Shown one piece after another: positions 1 to 11,199 of a stretch of DNA of 64,000 nt. Each line of letters opens with the position of its first letter. Position 1 is the first letter of the stretch. The notes beneath the pieces are model-generated. The model worked only from the letters and a program-made list of their open reading frames with translations. It was not told the DNA's origin and did not search any database. This DNA is from Torymus aiolomorphi. Its lineage: Eukaryota > Arthropoda > Insecta > Hymenoptera > Torymidae. The translations under genes were made by a program, and so were the position numbers. The stretch is taken from contig CM070874.1 of assembly GCA_036365515.1 (NCBI GenBank), positions 21,588,709-21,652,708 on the forward strand. The letters are read 5' to 3'.

Positions 1-1474
1 ATTATACGTATGGGATTACCTACTTTATGTAACATACAGATTATAGTGTATTATTCAAATTCTGAACAGGTTTACAATTTGAACTTAAAGGCAAGTTAAT
101 TAATCTAGAAGAAATAAGCAAAAGGATTATTATTTACTATAAACATGCAATATAACAATGGTTTTTATCAGCTCCTAATTTTTATTTAACATAATACAAC
201 TTTTACCTTAAACAAAATTATTTCCCTAATTATAGTTGTTGAGATATTTAGCGTTATTCTAAAATAATATTCTTATGCTATAGTAGGTTGGGTCCCAAAA
301 GATGTTGGAAAACGCGTCTCCACGCAGGAAGAATGAGGAAATCTATTTTTAAATATGCTATGTGCGTGAGAGAGATTGTACAGATAAACACCCTCTTTTT
401 CTCAGCACTTTCTTATTATTAACAGTCCTGAATATTTTACAAGTGTAGGATTATCTACTTTATTAGATAATTGTGTAGCAAATTATCACAAATTTGAACG
501 AAAACATTATGATTATTTTGTCGGTAGTTATTCGCAATTTAAAATTTATTAATAGTTAATAATCTAATTTACAATCAATTTACATTCGATAAATTTATAA
601 AAACAGTCGGTTGTGTAAAACAAACTAGTGGTTAACATAACTTTTTGCTTATGTAATATGATAAGTATTATAGTAATTATTTAACGTTTGTTAATAAGGA
701 TTCTTTTCATGTTTAAAGGTTGTGTTTACAAAATGCATATGGTTAGTTATAGAGCTGTATTATTGTTTTTTTTTTTTTATAGATCTCTGTTATTATTAAT
801 GCAGAAAAAAACAAAAGCTGTTGATTGCCATTTAACAAAAGAATATAGAATTAATATTATTTTTCCTAATTTCATTACAGCTATATTTAATATTTGTTGT
901 TGTTAAAATAACTTTACTGGTAACGGTTTAAGAGATATTGTCTAATAATGTAAAATAATATTTCAGTCTATAGTATAAGTCATGTTTTGAAAACTCGGAA
1001 AAGCGCGTCCCTGCGTGGGAAAGCGTCAATATCTATTTTTAGTATGGCCCATGTGTTTTGCGCCCCTCAGATAACGCGTCCGCTCGGGACTGCGTCTCCT
1101 TAAAGTTAATTCCACACTTTGAAGGAATATCTCCAACTACACATGTAATTATTTAAAGCCAAAATGTTTATTAAATTTATTATATAAAAACAAAAATATT
1201 TTAATTACTTATAGCGGATGAAAAGAGAATTTTAAATAAGTTTTATTACCTGGGTAGGGAAAATAATCTTTCATGAATATGTCTTAAAGTAATTTTATAT
1301 CTATTGGTAAATAATTAATTTTATAAACTTTTACATCTCACGCTTGGTACGGTTGCTAGTTATTGTATAATTTTACTTATTGTCAAACGAACAATATCTG
1401 TTAAACACTAACTTAGTTTATAAAAATACATAAGTTTTTTGTCAAACAATAAAAGAAAAAAGAAAAATTTTTAT
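1..1474. other. AT-rich non-coding stretch
   Basis: No supportable gene. The only structure I see is a diverged direct repeat. Positions 301-365 and 983-1050 share the order GCGTC, then a GC-rich CACGCAGG-like piece, then ATCTATTTTTA. A 72-residue open frame at 688-906 is low-complexity and probably chance. Confidence 0.5.
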
Positions 1475-3700
1475 TTATACAAAAGGGAGGACGGGTCCGT
1501 CACATAGGGGTCGTGACGGAAAAAAATTCTCTCTCCGAGGAGTTTGGCATTTCCAAAACTTTTTATTGCTGAAGTTATTATTTGAGCACCCAAACTACCC
1601 ATAAAAAAATTACGAACAAAATCGACTCCACGGAAAAGCCCCAAACAGCCGATTATATAGGAGACGTGACGGAAAAAAATTCTCACTCCGCGGCGTCTGA
1701 CATTTCAAACTTTTTAAAGCTGGGATTACTTTTCGAGCATAAAAACTCAATGTAAAAAAATTACGAACCAAATCGATTACCCGTAAAACCGCCAAACAGC
1801 AGATTATATAGGGGTAGTGACGGAAAAAAAATTATCTTAACCGCATTTGGCATTTCCAAACTTCTTATTGCTGGAATTATTTTATGAGCATACAAAATAC
1901 CCGTAAAAAAATTACGAACCAAATCGACTCCCCGGAAAACCCCCAAACAGCCGATTATATAGGGGTCGTGACGGAAAAAAATTCTCACTCCGCGGCGTCC
2001 GGCATATCCAAACTTTTTAAAGCTGGACTTACTTTTTGAGTATAAAAACTCCCTGTAAAAAAATTACGAACCAAATCGACTATCCGGAAAACCCACAAAC
2101 AGCTGATTATATAGGGGTCGTTTTTATTGCTGGAATTATCATATGAGGAAACAAACTGCCTGTAAAAAATTACGAACCAAATCGACTCTCCAGAAAAACC
2201 CAAACAGCTGATTATATAGAGGTCGTGACGGAAAAAATTCTCTCTCAGCCGCGTTAGGCATTTCCGTAGTTTTTATTGCTGGAATTATTTTATGAGCATA
2301 TGAACGACCCGTAAAAAAATTACGAACCAAATCGACTCCCCGGAAAATCCCCGAACAGCCAATTATATAGGGGTCGTGACGGAAACAAAATTCTCTCTCC
2401 CCGGCGTTCGGCATTTCCAAACTTTTTATTGCTGGAATTATTATTTGAGCATACAAACTAACCGTAAAAAAATTGCGAACCAAATCGACTCCCCGAAAAA
2501 CCCCCAAACAGCAGATTATATAGGAGACGTGATGGAAAAAAAATTCTCACTCCGCGGCGTCTGACATTTCAAACTTTTTAAAGCTGGGGTTACTTTTCGA
2601 GCATAAAAATTCAATGTAAAAAAATTACGAACCAAATCGACTCCCCGGAAAATCCCCAAACAGCTGATTATATAGGGGTCGTCTTTATTGCTGGAATTAT
2701 CATATGAGCAAACTATCTGTAAAAAAATTACGAACCAAATCGACTCTCCAGAAAACCCACAAACAGCTGATTATATAGAGGTCGTGACGGAAAAAAAATT
2801 CTCTCTCAGCCGCGTTTGGCATTTCCATAGTTTTTATTGCTGGCATTATTGTATGAGCATACAAACATCCCGTAAAAAAATTACGAACCAAATCGACTCC
2901 CCGGAAAATCTCCAAACAACCGTTTATATAGGGGTTGTGATTGAAAAAAATTCTCTCTTCGCGGCGTTTGGCATTTCCAAACTTTTTAAAGCTGGACTTA
3001 CTTTTTGAGCATACAAACAACCCGTAAAAAAATTACGAACCAAATCGACTCCCCGGAAAACCCCCAAACAGCCGATTATATAGGGGTCGTGACAGAAAAA
3101 AGATTCTCACTCCGCGGCGTCTGGGATCCAAACTTTTTAAAACCGAATTACTTTCTGAGTATAAAAACACGCTATAAAAAAATGACGAACCAAATCGACT
3201 CTCCGGACCCCCCCTCCCCCAAACAACTCATTATATAGTGGTCGTGACGGAAAAAAATTCTCACTCCGTGGCGTTTCTTATTTCCAAACTTTTTATTGCT
3301 GGAATTATTTTTTGAGCACACAGACTACCTGTAAAAAAATTGCGAACCTAATCGATTCCCTGGAAAACCCCCCCAAACAGCTGATTATGTAGGGGTCGTG
3401 ACGGAAAAAAATTCTGTCAGCGGCGTTTGTCATTTCCAATCTTTCTATTGCTGAAATTACTTTTTGAGCTAAAAACTCCATGTAAAAAAATTACGAACCA
3501 AATCGAACCTCGGAAAACCCGCAAAGAGCTTATTACATAGTGGTCGTGACGGAAAAAAAAATTATCTCTCCGCGGTGTTAGTTATTTCCAAACTTTTTTT
3601 ACTGGAATTATTTTTTGAGCATACAGACTACTCGTACGACTCGTAAAAAAATTACGAACCAAATCGATTCTCCAGAAAACCCCCAAACAGCTGATTATTT
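1475..3700 (+). repeat. ~151-bp satellite array, orientation A, about 15 copies
   Basis: The anchor ACGAACCAAATCGACT recurs near 1612, 1763, 1914, 2066, 2172, 2322, 2475, 2628, 2730, 2883, 3035, 3185, 3342, 3493 and 3654. Spacing is mostly 150-153 bp, with two shortened units of 102-106 bp. Each unit runs through CCGGAAAA, CCCAAACAG, GATTATATAGGGGTCGTGAC, a CCGCGGCGT core and CATTTCCAAACTTTTTA. The same family lies in reverse orientation at 11.20-13.89 kb. Because units are close to 51 codons, they throw up open frames with repeated peptides. Indels break these frames, so I do not call them genes. Confidence 0.9.
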
Positions 3701-4329
3701 TTTCTACACACTTTTTCTTGAAGTAATTCCTGGTGTCTCTAATGAAATAAAGATTTATTTTGAAAAAAATTAAATAGGAAAAATTATGTAACGCATTCGC
3801 TCACTTACCGCACGTGCAACTTATTATCGATCATTGAGAAAATTTTACAGTTAGACTAAAACAGTCCATTTCGCCCAAGAGGATATTATTCTTCTGGAAT
3901 TAGATAGGTCAAAAGTTAAGAGTTTCTGAGATTTACTCGTATATTAATGTGAATAATTATTTATGATACAACGTAATATTAAACATGCACATCTCTTTTT
4001 AGATGGTAAACGATAAGTAACTGTAATAATTTTTACTTGATGTTTAATTTTATGACTATTATTAAAAATCTCTTAAATACTGAAGATTAATATTTTAAAA
4101 ATCTATAACACTTTGAATATTGGGTTTTCGTATATGTTGATTATAATATCTTAATCTTAAAATTGCCTGAATTTTCAAGAAAAAATTATTCTGATCTCAA
4201 AAGATTGTTTTTATTTGTTTAAATGGCGTTTTTGTTTAAACAAATACATTTAAACCAAGATTCCTGCCATTTTGATAAATTGTAAATTCGAAATTTAGAT
4301 TCTACGAATCAAAATCTATAAAAAATGAT
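3701..4329. other. AT-rich non-coding stretch
   Basis: Nothing recognisable beyond homopolymer-rich AT sequence between the satellite array and the CpG-rich island. Confidence 0.5.
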
Positions 4330-5180
4330 GGTTACTTTATTCAATTGCAATAGCCAGTGTAGAGGGGGAGACAGAAGCGAAAAATTTTTCGGTGCCTGGG
4401 CCAGCTAGAATCGCTAGAAACTGAAAAATGGCTCGCAAGCGGTAGACACTCAGTCCACGCGCGCGCTGATATAACAACAATGCCGCCAACGTCGCAACCG
4501 CACGCCGTAGGTCTCGCCTCCCTTCTCCTTCGGCCGCTAGCTGTTTGCAACTTCTGCGTGCTTTTCTCAAGCTCAATTTTATCTAATGCAAAAAGTGACA
4601 GGTCATTCTTATGTAATATTTCACGCCTTACAACTTTTGTTTTCACTTTTTTCGTTATATCTTATAGTTCGCGTATTATAAGCGAAAAACCGTTTTCGGG
4701 GGTGGTTTTTGACAAATTAAGGGTGAGGCCGGCGTTTTTAGAGGCTGCATTTTTGACCATCTTTTTTAGACGATGTGTTTTACCAAATATCCAAAATACA
4801 GCCATTCCCTCGAAAAAGTCGATTTCAGACCTTCGTTTACTGGCCAGCGCATCGGCGCTCTCTTGCCGCGGGAAGATTCGGCGTTCTCGGTGCGCGTGCA
4901 CTCGCGACAGCCGTTGAGCCCTGTATCTATGCCTATATACTGTAGGCGTTTCGCTCTCCCGTGCGCCGCGCCGTCGCCGCACCTCGAGCACAGGCCCTGC
5001 TGTCGCCCGTCGGCTGCGCTCTCTACGCTTATGCGGTAGCTATCTCTCGGTCTCCGCGGCTCCGGCGTTGCTGGGCTCGGCCGCTATAGATTCTAATTAT
5101 ACCTATAGCTTGCGACTCGTTCGACCGGCCGAGTGTTTGTGTTTCGCCGCGCTCCGACTTTCGTCGACTTTGTTATTGTC
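4330..5180. other. GC/CpG-rich island
   Basis: The composition changes sharply from the AT-rich surroundings to CpG-dense sequence, with runs such as CGCGCGCG, GCCGCGGG and GCGCCGCGCCG. Several overlapping open frames exist on both strands (4337-5039), but they shadow one another and none matches a family I know. It may be an unmethylated promoter-like island or part of a dispersed repeat. Positions 4766-4852 recur in diverged form near 63.28 kb, which favours the repeat reading for at least part of it. Confidence 0.45.
4766..4852 (+). repeat. Dispersed repeat, copy 1 (partner 63284-63366)
   Basis: The two sites share about 80 bp in the same orientation, including AGACGRTGTRTTTTRCCAAA and GTCGATTTCAGACCTTC followed by ACTGGCC. 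The flanks differ. I do not recognise the family. Confidence 0.65.
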
Positions 5181-5962
5181 GCGAGCTAGTATACGTTCCG
5201 ATTATAAGCGCTTTTGAAAACTATATATATATAACTCTCTCATAATTCATATTCCCATTCTCTAAGGCCTAATATATTATTGATTAAATGTTAATCAACA
5301 ATCAAATACCTCAACAGTAAGAGTACAATTTCCAATTATCTTACGGTGCGATACAATTTAAAAAAATATTTTTATTCAGAGAATAATTAGAATATCGCTT
5401 AACTCTATACCCGAAAGTACGATTTACAACACGAAAATACAATTCGGTGACGCGCAAAAAAAGCCGCTGATTGGTTTATTTAGACGCAAAGAAAATAAAA
5501 CGAAAATCCCAAGTCAAAATTCCTACGGGCTAGGATGATGAGCCTAAACGATTTTACAGTTTGCATTTATCTGATGTAATCAAAACACCATATTCCTCTG
5601 AAATATAATTAATTATAGTCTATAATATAAAAAAAATGTTATTATATTATACACACTTATTACTCTAGTGGAGCTGAAATTTTAATAATTAGAAAAATCA
5701 TATTTTACAATAGTTAAATTACATCAAATAATTTTTTTAAATGAATATATTTTAATATAAAATTGCATTCTGTGTGCATATTTGACTTTGCATAAATACA
5801 TTATTTAAAAGTATATATAAAATTATATTTTAAAGTATTTACAGGGAAAAATCGTAATTATTAAATTGCGAATTAAAAATACAAAGGTTTATGCCAAAAG
5901 TCAAATCACAAATTTTATACATGGTTATTGGCGCGTGAGTATTCGACGGCTGAGCGGAACAA
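5181..5962. other. AT-rich non-coding stretch
   Basis: No gene or structured repeat seen. Confidence 0.5.
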
Positions 5963-6120
5963 GGTCGTATCTCAGCGCGCGGACGAAGAACGTCGTATCT
6001 CAGCGCGCGGATGAAAAACGTCGTATCTCATCGCGCGGATGAAGAACGTCGTATCTGAGCGCGCGGACGAAGAACATCGTATCTCACCGCGCGGATGAAG
6101 AACATCGTCTCTCGCTGTAT
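5963..6120. repeat. 28-bp tandem repeat, about 5.5 copies
   Basis: Units begin at 5963, 5991, 6019, 6047, 6075 and 6103, exactly 28 bp apart. The consensus starts CGTCGTATCTCAGCGCGCGG and ends with a GAYGAAGAA-type tail. The units are adjacent without spacers, so this is a minisatellite and not a CRISPR. It abuts a long hairpin. Confidence 0.9.
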
Positions 6121-6149
6121 ACTGGCCGTGTACGCCGCAAGAGCAAACA

Positions 6150-6280
6150 ATATAAAGAACAGATACAGAAATAACATGAGTTAGTATATCTATATATACG
6201 AGGAACAGCGAGGAATAAGCGCTGTTCCTCATATATATAGATATACTAACCCATGGTATTTCTGCATCTGCTCCTTATAT
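6150..6280. repeat. Hairpin with ~61-bp arms
   Basis: The inner arms 6180-6210 and 6220-6250 are almost perfectly complementary (GTTAGTATATCTATATATAC and so on). They enclose a ~9-nt loop. Complementarity extends outward through 6150-6179 and 6251-6280 with a few mismatches. It could be a small foldback element, or the tip of one whose interior is gone. Confidence 0.85.
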
Positions 6281-6351
6281 TTTTTTGAGTGTAACGGTCC
6301 TAACGGGCCATACTGTTACATATACTATGCTTTATATTGTTTAAGGCTGAA

Positions 6352-6434
6352 TAAATACTTTTATGCGGCACTTGACTATCTGCATATCAATTCATAATAA
6401 TTTATATTGATGTATAGTTACAAATACATACATA
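6352..6434 (+). repeat. Direct repeat, copy 1 (partner 6808-6891)
   Basis: About 83 bp containing TATGCGGCACTTGACTATC and AGTTACAAATACATACATAT is repeated about 455 bp downstream. The pair brackets the inverted-repeat element at 6447-6703. Confidence 0.8.
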
Positions 6435-6446
6435 TGTCGCTGCACC

Positions 6447-6703
6447 ATGGGTACGTTTTTAATTGGTCGTTTCACTAGTGATCAGACCATTTCGGTCATT
6501 TTTCCTGTCTAATTAAGAAAATAAATGAGTTAAAATAGACAATTTGAGTTAACTAGAATGAAGAAAAGTAACATTTTTTTATTTTATTTTATTATATTTT
6601 AACACAATTTGTCTATTTCAACTCTTTTTTTTATAATTAGACAGCAGAATCGACCGGAATAGTCGGTTCACTAGCGAAACGACCAATAAAAAAACGCACC
6701 CCA
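6447..6703. mobile_element. MITE-like inverted-repeat element
   Basis: The left arm (from GGGTACGTTTTTAATTGGTC) and right arm (ending AAAACGCACCCC) are inverted copies over about 100 bp. They share TTGGTCGTTTC, a CTAGTGA-type box, TGTCTAATTA and AATAGACAAATTG. Arms are roughly 80% alike by eye and the interior is T-rich. No coding capacity. The target duplication is unclear, so the superfamily is not assigned. Confidence 0.7.
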
Positions 6704-6807
6704 CATGTTGATATTTAATTACTGAACTATTCCAATCTTTTGTTACTTTAAAGCATATTTTTATCATTATAATTATGCAGATAGGTACTTCAAGTACAAA
6801 TTAATAT

Positions 6808-6891
6808 ATACTTCTATGCGGCACTTGACTATCAGCATATCAACTCATAATAATTAATATTGATGCATAGTTACAAATACATACATATATT
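6808..6891 (+). repeat. Direct repeat, copy 2
   Basis: Second copy of the 6352-6434 sequence, same orientation, a few mismatches. Confidence 0.8.
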
Positions 6892-7682
6892 CATATGTTT
6901 CACGAATAATTCTGTAATATGCAGTTTCCCTGCGCCTGAAAAAGGCTATATCAGGCCCTTTGTAGCTACCGACGAAATAATACTCGATTCTAAAAAATTT
7001 TTTTCATTAAAAAAAATTTTTAGAATATTTTCGTATGTCCTAACACGTATTGAACAATATTCTGAGGTTATGTTCCAAAAACATGGTAAAAACACGAAAA
7101 AAATGTTTATAATTTAATTTTAGAGCATTATCTGATGCAAAATGGTAGTTCTGACAGGATATAAAGATATAGTAAGAAATTGAAAAAAAATTGTTTATGA
7201 ACACTTATTTAGCTATTGGTTTTGAGGTTATGTGCTAAAAACATGGGAAAATTGCTTAAAAAAAATTTTGAGTATGTTCCGGCTCGAAAATGCAAATTTG
7301 AACACCGCCATTTGAAAAAACGGGAAAAAATACACAAAAAATCATTATTTACAAGTTAGCCAAAAATTACCTACATAACCTAAAAAATCATTGAAAAATT
7401 AAAAAATTTTTCTTGAGCTCAATTTTTATTTAAAAAATCTGAAAAAAATCAGGTTATTTTCCTACTCAAAAATACACGTCAGTGAATTTTTTCAGATTTT
7501 TTGAAAGAAAAGGTCGAGCGGAAAAATTTTCGAAAAAACGTTTTTTAGGTTAGGAGACTTAAATCATCACCTAGGGAGCTGAAAATTGGGCTAAAGAGGT
7601 TTTTAATAATGTACTTTCGAATGGTCAATTCCAAATAAAGATGCAGGTGAGTGCCATTTTGACCCTCTTATCCCACTATAGC
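6892..7682. other. AT-rich non-coding stretch
   Basis: No gene seen. A short motif with GAGGTTATGT, then AAAAACATGG and an A-rich tail, appears twice (near 7061 and 7213). Confidence 0.45.
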
Positions 7683-9217
7683 CTTTACCGAAAATTTAAC
7701 AAGAGTTGATAGCCTAAAAAAATTGGTTTAACGTATTTTATCGTATTCTGGCAGTTTTTATTTAACAACGTTTAAAAGTATAAAATTGTTTTTAGTACGT
7801 GGAGGAAATATCTAAATTTAGACCTCTTCTGATGTCCCATGAGCTTATCCTTGCATAACAGTGAGTTCTATGTAGTGGAACATGTTACTGGAAGTGGATT
7901 ATATAAATATTTGCTCGACTTAGCTAAATATCTGAGAACCATAGATATGTCACAGTACTATAAAATTTATTTCCCTCTTACGTCTCGAAAAAATAAAAAA
8001 ATTTCTTTGAAGGCACATCTACAGGACAAAGTTTATCTGAATGTTTAAAAAAATATGTACATGCTCAATTTAATAGTATCATTTTTCTTCGACACTTGTA
8101 AGTCAATTTTGGTTTGATAAGAAGTTTCACCTTTTTTTAAATGACGTAACTTGGAAAAGATATTTAATTTTGAAGGCACATCTACAAGACAAAGTTTTCT
8201 TGTTCTTTAAGACTTTCTGAATGTCAAAAAAAAATATTTACTTTTCAATCTAAAAATTAAGCATAATTTCGTATTTTTTCTAAACGACTACACTTATAAA
8301 TACTGGCATCTACCTATTTGATCTTTGCAAGAATAATTATCGACACTGAAATTATTACTTTAAAAGTTACAGTTTTCTAAGGAATAATCGTTATTAAAAT
8401 TATAACTTCCCATAATAATTTGTTACACGTGATAATTCAATAAATATCTGAAAATATAAAATATCAATCTTTTTTTAATCATCACATCAGCTTTACGTAA
8501 TGCATATTGTAATTGAAGTAACTAAGTGCATAAAGAACATCTGTAATTCCACTTAATTTTTTATTTACTAATTATAAGAAATACGTAAAGCTGATGTGAT
8601 GATTGAAAAAAGATTGATATTTAATATTTTCAGATATTGAATTATCGCTAGTAGAAAATTATTATGGGAAGTTATAATTGTAATAACGATTATCACTTAG
8701 AAAATTGTTACTTTTAAAGTAATAATTTCAGTGTAGATAATTATTCTTGCAAAGATCAAATAGGTAGATGCCAGTATTTATAAGGTGTCGTCGTTTAGAA
8801 AAAAGACGAAATTATTCTTAATTTTAGATTTAAAAGTAAATAATTTTTTCAACATTCAGAAAGGCTTAAACAAGAAAACTTTGTCCTGTAGATGTGCCTT
8901 TAAAAGAATTTTTTTATTTTTTTCGAGACATAGGAGGGAAATAACTTTTATAGTACTGTGACACATCTATGGTTCTCACATATTTAGCTAACTATAAGTC
9001 AAGCAAATATTTATATAATCCACTTCCAGTAACATGTTCCACTACATAGAACTCACTGTTATGCAAGGATAAGCTCATGGGGCATCAGAAGAGACCTAAA
9101 TTTAGAGACCCAATTTTATACTTATAAACGTTAATAAAAAAAACTGCCAGAATATGGTAAAAAAACGCTATACCAATTTTTTTAGGCTATCAACTCTTGT
9201 TAAATTTTCGGTAAAGG
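7683..9217. repeat. 1.5-kb imperfect palindrome (foldback structure)
   Basis: Sequence from 7683 (CTTTACCGAAAATTTAACAA) returns as its reverse complement ending at 9217 (TTAAATTTTCGGTAAAG). Matching continues inward through the ATGTTCCACTACATAGAACTC block at about 9032-9052, down to 8461-8500 against 8582-8621. The centre is near 8541. The left arm is longer because an internal ~160-bp segment is duplicated: GAAGGCACATCTACARGACA occurs at about 8010 and 8173. No transposase is recognisable. The family is unknown. Confidence 0.88.
7839..8048 (+). CDS. Short unknown open frame in the palindrome arm
   Basis: A 69-codon frame rich in Leu, Tyr and Lys lies in the left arm. The right arm carries the inverted copy near 9068-8880 on the minus strand, with the core peptide (HVTGSGLYKYLLDL, SQYYK, KAHLQDKV) largely kept but interrupted by a stop and frameshifts. 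Conservation could simply reflect the arms being copies. I do not recognise the family. It may be a scrap of the protein of the element that formed the palindrome. There is no evidence that it is expressed. Confidence 0.2.
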   Translation: MSLSLHNSEFYVVEHVTGSGLYKYLLDLAKYLRTIDMSQYYKIYFPLTSRKNKKISLKAHLQDKVYLNV

Positions 9218-9666
9218 TGATTGGATACGATGTGCCTACTATTAACAAAAATATTATCTCCGCGACGCTGCATTTTTATAAAAATTAAAATTAAATACTA
9301 TTTGTCCGTTATAAAAACAAAACTTTTTTATTTGTAAGAAACTATTGCATCTTGAAGAAAAATATTGATTATATCAAATAAAAACAGTAAGCAATTTAGT
9401 AAAACGTGTTTTTTTCTTGTCTCTATATATAAAGCAGTTGATAGAAAAAAAATTATACTTTAGGCACACATTGGCATTAGTAACTTTTTAAACAGAAAAC
9501 TTGTGGAGGTTCGCTGCACACTCACGTTTATAAAATAATTTTCTTTACGAGTAACAAATACAAATATTTAGGGAATATCTTTGGAAATGATATAGGTATA
9601 GATAAAGATGTTAGTCTTTTCCCTGAAAATTTAATCAATACGTATTGACACATGTCAGTAATTTTT
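9218..9666. other. AT-rich non-coding stretch
   Basis: No gene or repeat I can define. Confidence 0.45.
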
Positions 9667-10200
9667 TACTTGGGGTGCACGAGTACTCGAAGATCCGAAC
9701 TATTTGCTCTATAAACTCGACTCGATGAACTCAAGTCGAAACGAATCTTTTACTTGATATATTGGGTAGCTAGAAATAGTTCGAGTAGTTCAAACTTTGA
9801 TCAAGTAGTTTGAAATGATAGGGCACTTCGAACTTCCAGTGTGTAGTAGTGAATAAATTATAAAAGAATTATAAATAAAAAATTATAGATAATTATAAGT
9901 AATCTTAGGATAATTATAATTATTATCGCTAAGAAGTAAGAATCCAAAACCAAATTACATTCAGCTAATTAAATGTATCATTTTATAAGTTTCTAAGAGA
10001 GCCAGCTGGTTCTATCTAGATCGAACTACTTAATTCGAGTAGTTCGACTTCATTAGAGTAGTTCGAGTTGGTCCAAATAGTTCGACTTGACTCGAGTAGT
10101 TTAAAGTTTAGAGTACTCGATTCAAGTTCGAAGAAAAAACTCGATACAGTTCAAACACGCCAAGCCGAGTACCCGTATACGCAAGCTTTTTACCCCTACT
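9667..10200. repeat. Region dense in GAGTAGTTCGA-type motifs, inverted layout
   Basis: Both ends (9680-9830 and 10015-10140) carry many copies of short words built from TCGA, GTAGTTCGA and ACTCGA. The outer ends show weak inverted similarity (CGAGTACTCG near 9679; CGAGTACCCG near 10165). The middle is plain AT-rich. It resembles a small foldback element, family unknown. Confidence 0.5.
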
Positions 10201-10360
10201 AGATTCTAAAGCAGGGCACGCTACGCTCGCCTGCACGCTAACCTATCTTACCTACTGTATTAACAAATGAAATTTTTTGATAATGCTCTGAAGTTGGCTC
10301 TGTAAGCTTCTATTCGATAATAATAGCAATCTCCCTTTTACAATGGGAAAATTCCTTAAG

Positions 10361-11030
10361 GTGGTTCCAGCGGTCTAGTAGATCTAAAGCTATGAACATT
10401 TTTGTCAAAAATTCATTTACACATTCCAATCTGAAAACTGATATAACGGGAAGCAGCGCTCTTAATATAACGGAAAATATTTTTCTTAGAAAATTTTCAA
10501 GTTTGCAAAAGTATATTTTATCCATTAAAAAAATAAATAAGAAATACAAATCATTTTGTTTTTCATTCAATTTTAACTTGCAAGGTCTTATTTTCTTTCT
10601 TCTTAAATTTCAGGGGGCGTCAACGATATCAAAATTGAAAAATTTTCACAACCTGCAAAGTTATATGAAACTGTTTGTAGATTTCTCAATAAATTTTATA
10701 AACAAATGCATATAACTTTGAAGGTTTTGAAAATTTTTTAATTTTGATATCGTTGAATCCCCCTGAAATTTAACAAGAAAGAAAATGAGAACTTCAAAAT
10801 TAAAATTGAATGAAAAATAAAAAAGATTTATTATTGTATTCCTTATTGAATTTTTTTTTAATGGACAAAATATACTTTTGCAAAATTGGAAATTTTCTAA
10901 CATTAAATATTTTCCGTTATGTTAAGAACTCTGCTTCCTGTCATATCAGTTTTCAGATTGGAATGTGTAAATGAATTTTTGTAAAAAATGTTCATAGCTT
11001 TAGGTCTACTAGACCGCTAGAGCCAGATTA
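10361..11030. repeat. ~670-bp palindrome
   Basis: The left arm from 10361 (CAGCGGTCTAGTAGATCTAAAGC) is inverted at the right end (GCTTTAGGTCTACTAGACCGCTA). Complementarity covers most of both halves, for example CATTCCAATCTGAAAACTGA against its complement near 10955. The centre is near 10695. Open frames on either strand mirror each other and are not genes. Confidence 0.88.
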
Positions 11031-11199
11031 AAAAATTTTCATAGCACACGGACCTACCAGGGCTCAAATTAAAGTTTTTGGCAAGCAAAAAATGTAAACA
11101 AATTGTGCAACGATCGTAAGTGTATTCCTGTTCGTATTCATAAATATATCGATTGGAAAAGGACATGAACAATAAGAAAAATAACTGATTGTTGACCGT

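Noticed and set aside
1471..3238. Many 60-122-residue open frames on both strands in the satellite
   Set aside because: They are readings of the 151-bp repeat in several frames, broken by unit indels; none has independent support.
4337..5039. Overlapping open frames of 79-145 residues in the GC-rich island
   Set aside because: GC-rich sequence lacks stops in all frames; the frames shadow one another, and none resembles a known protein.
5963..6120. CRISPR-like array
   Set aside because: The 28-bp units are contiguous with no spacers, and the context is eukaryotic.
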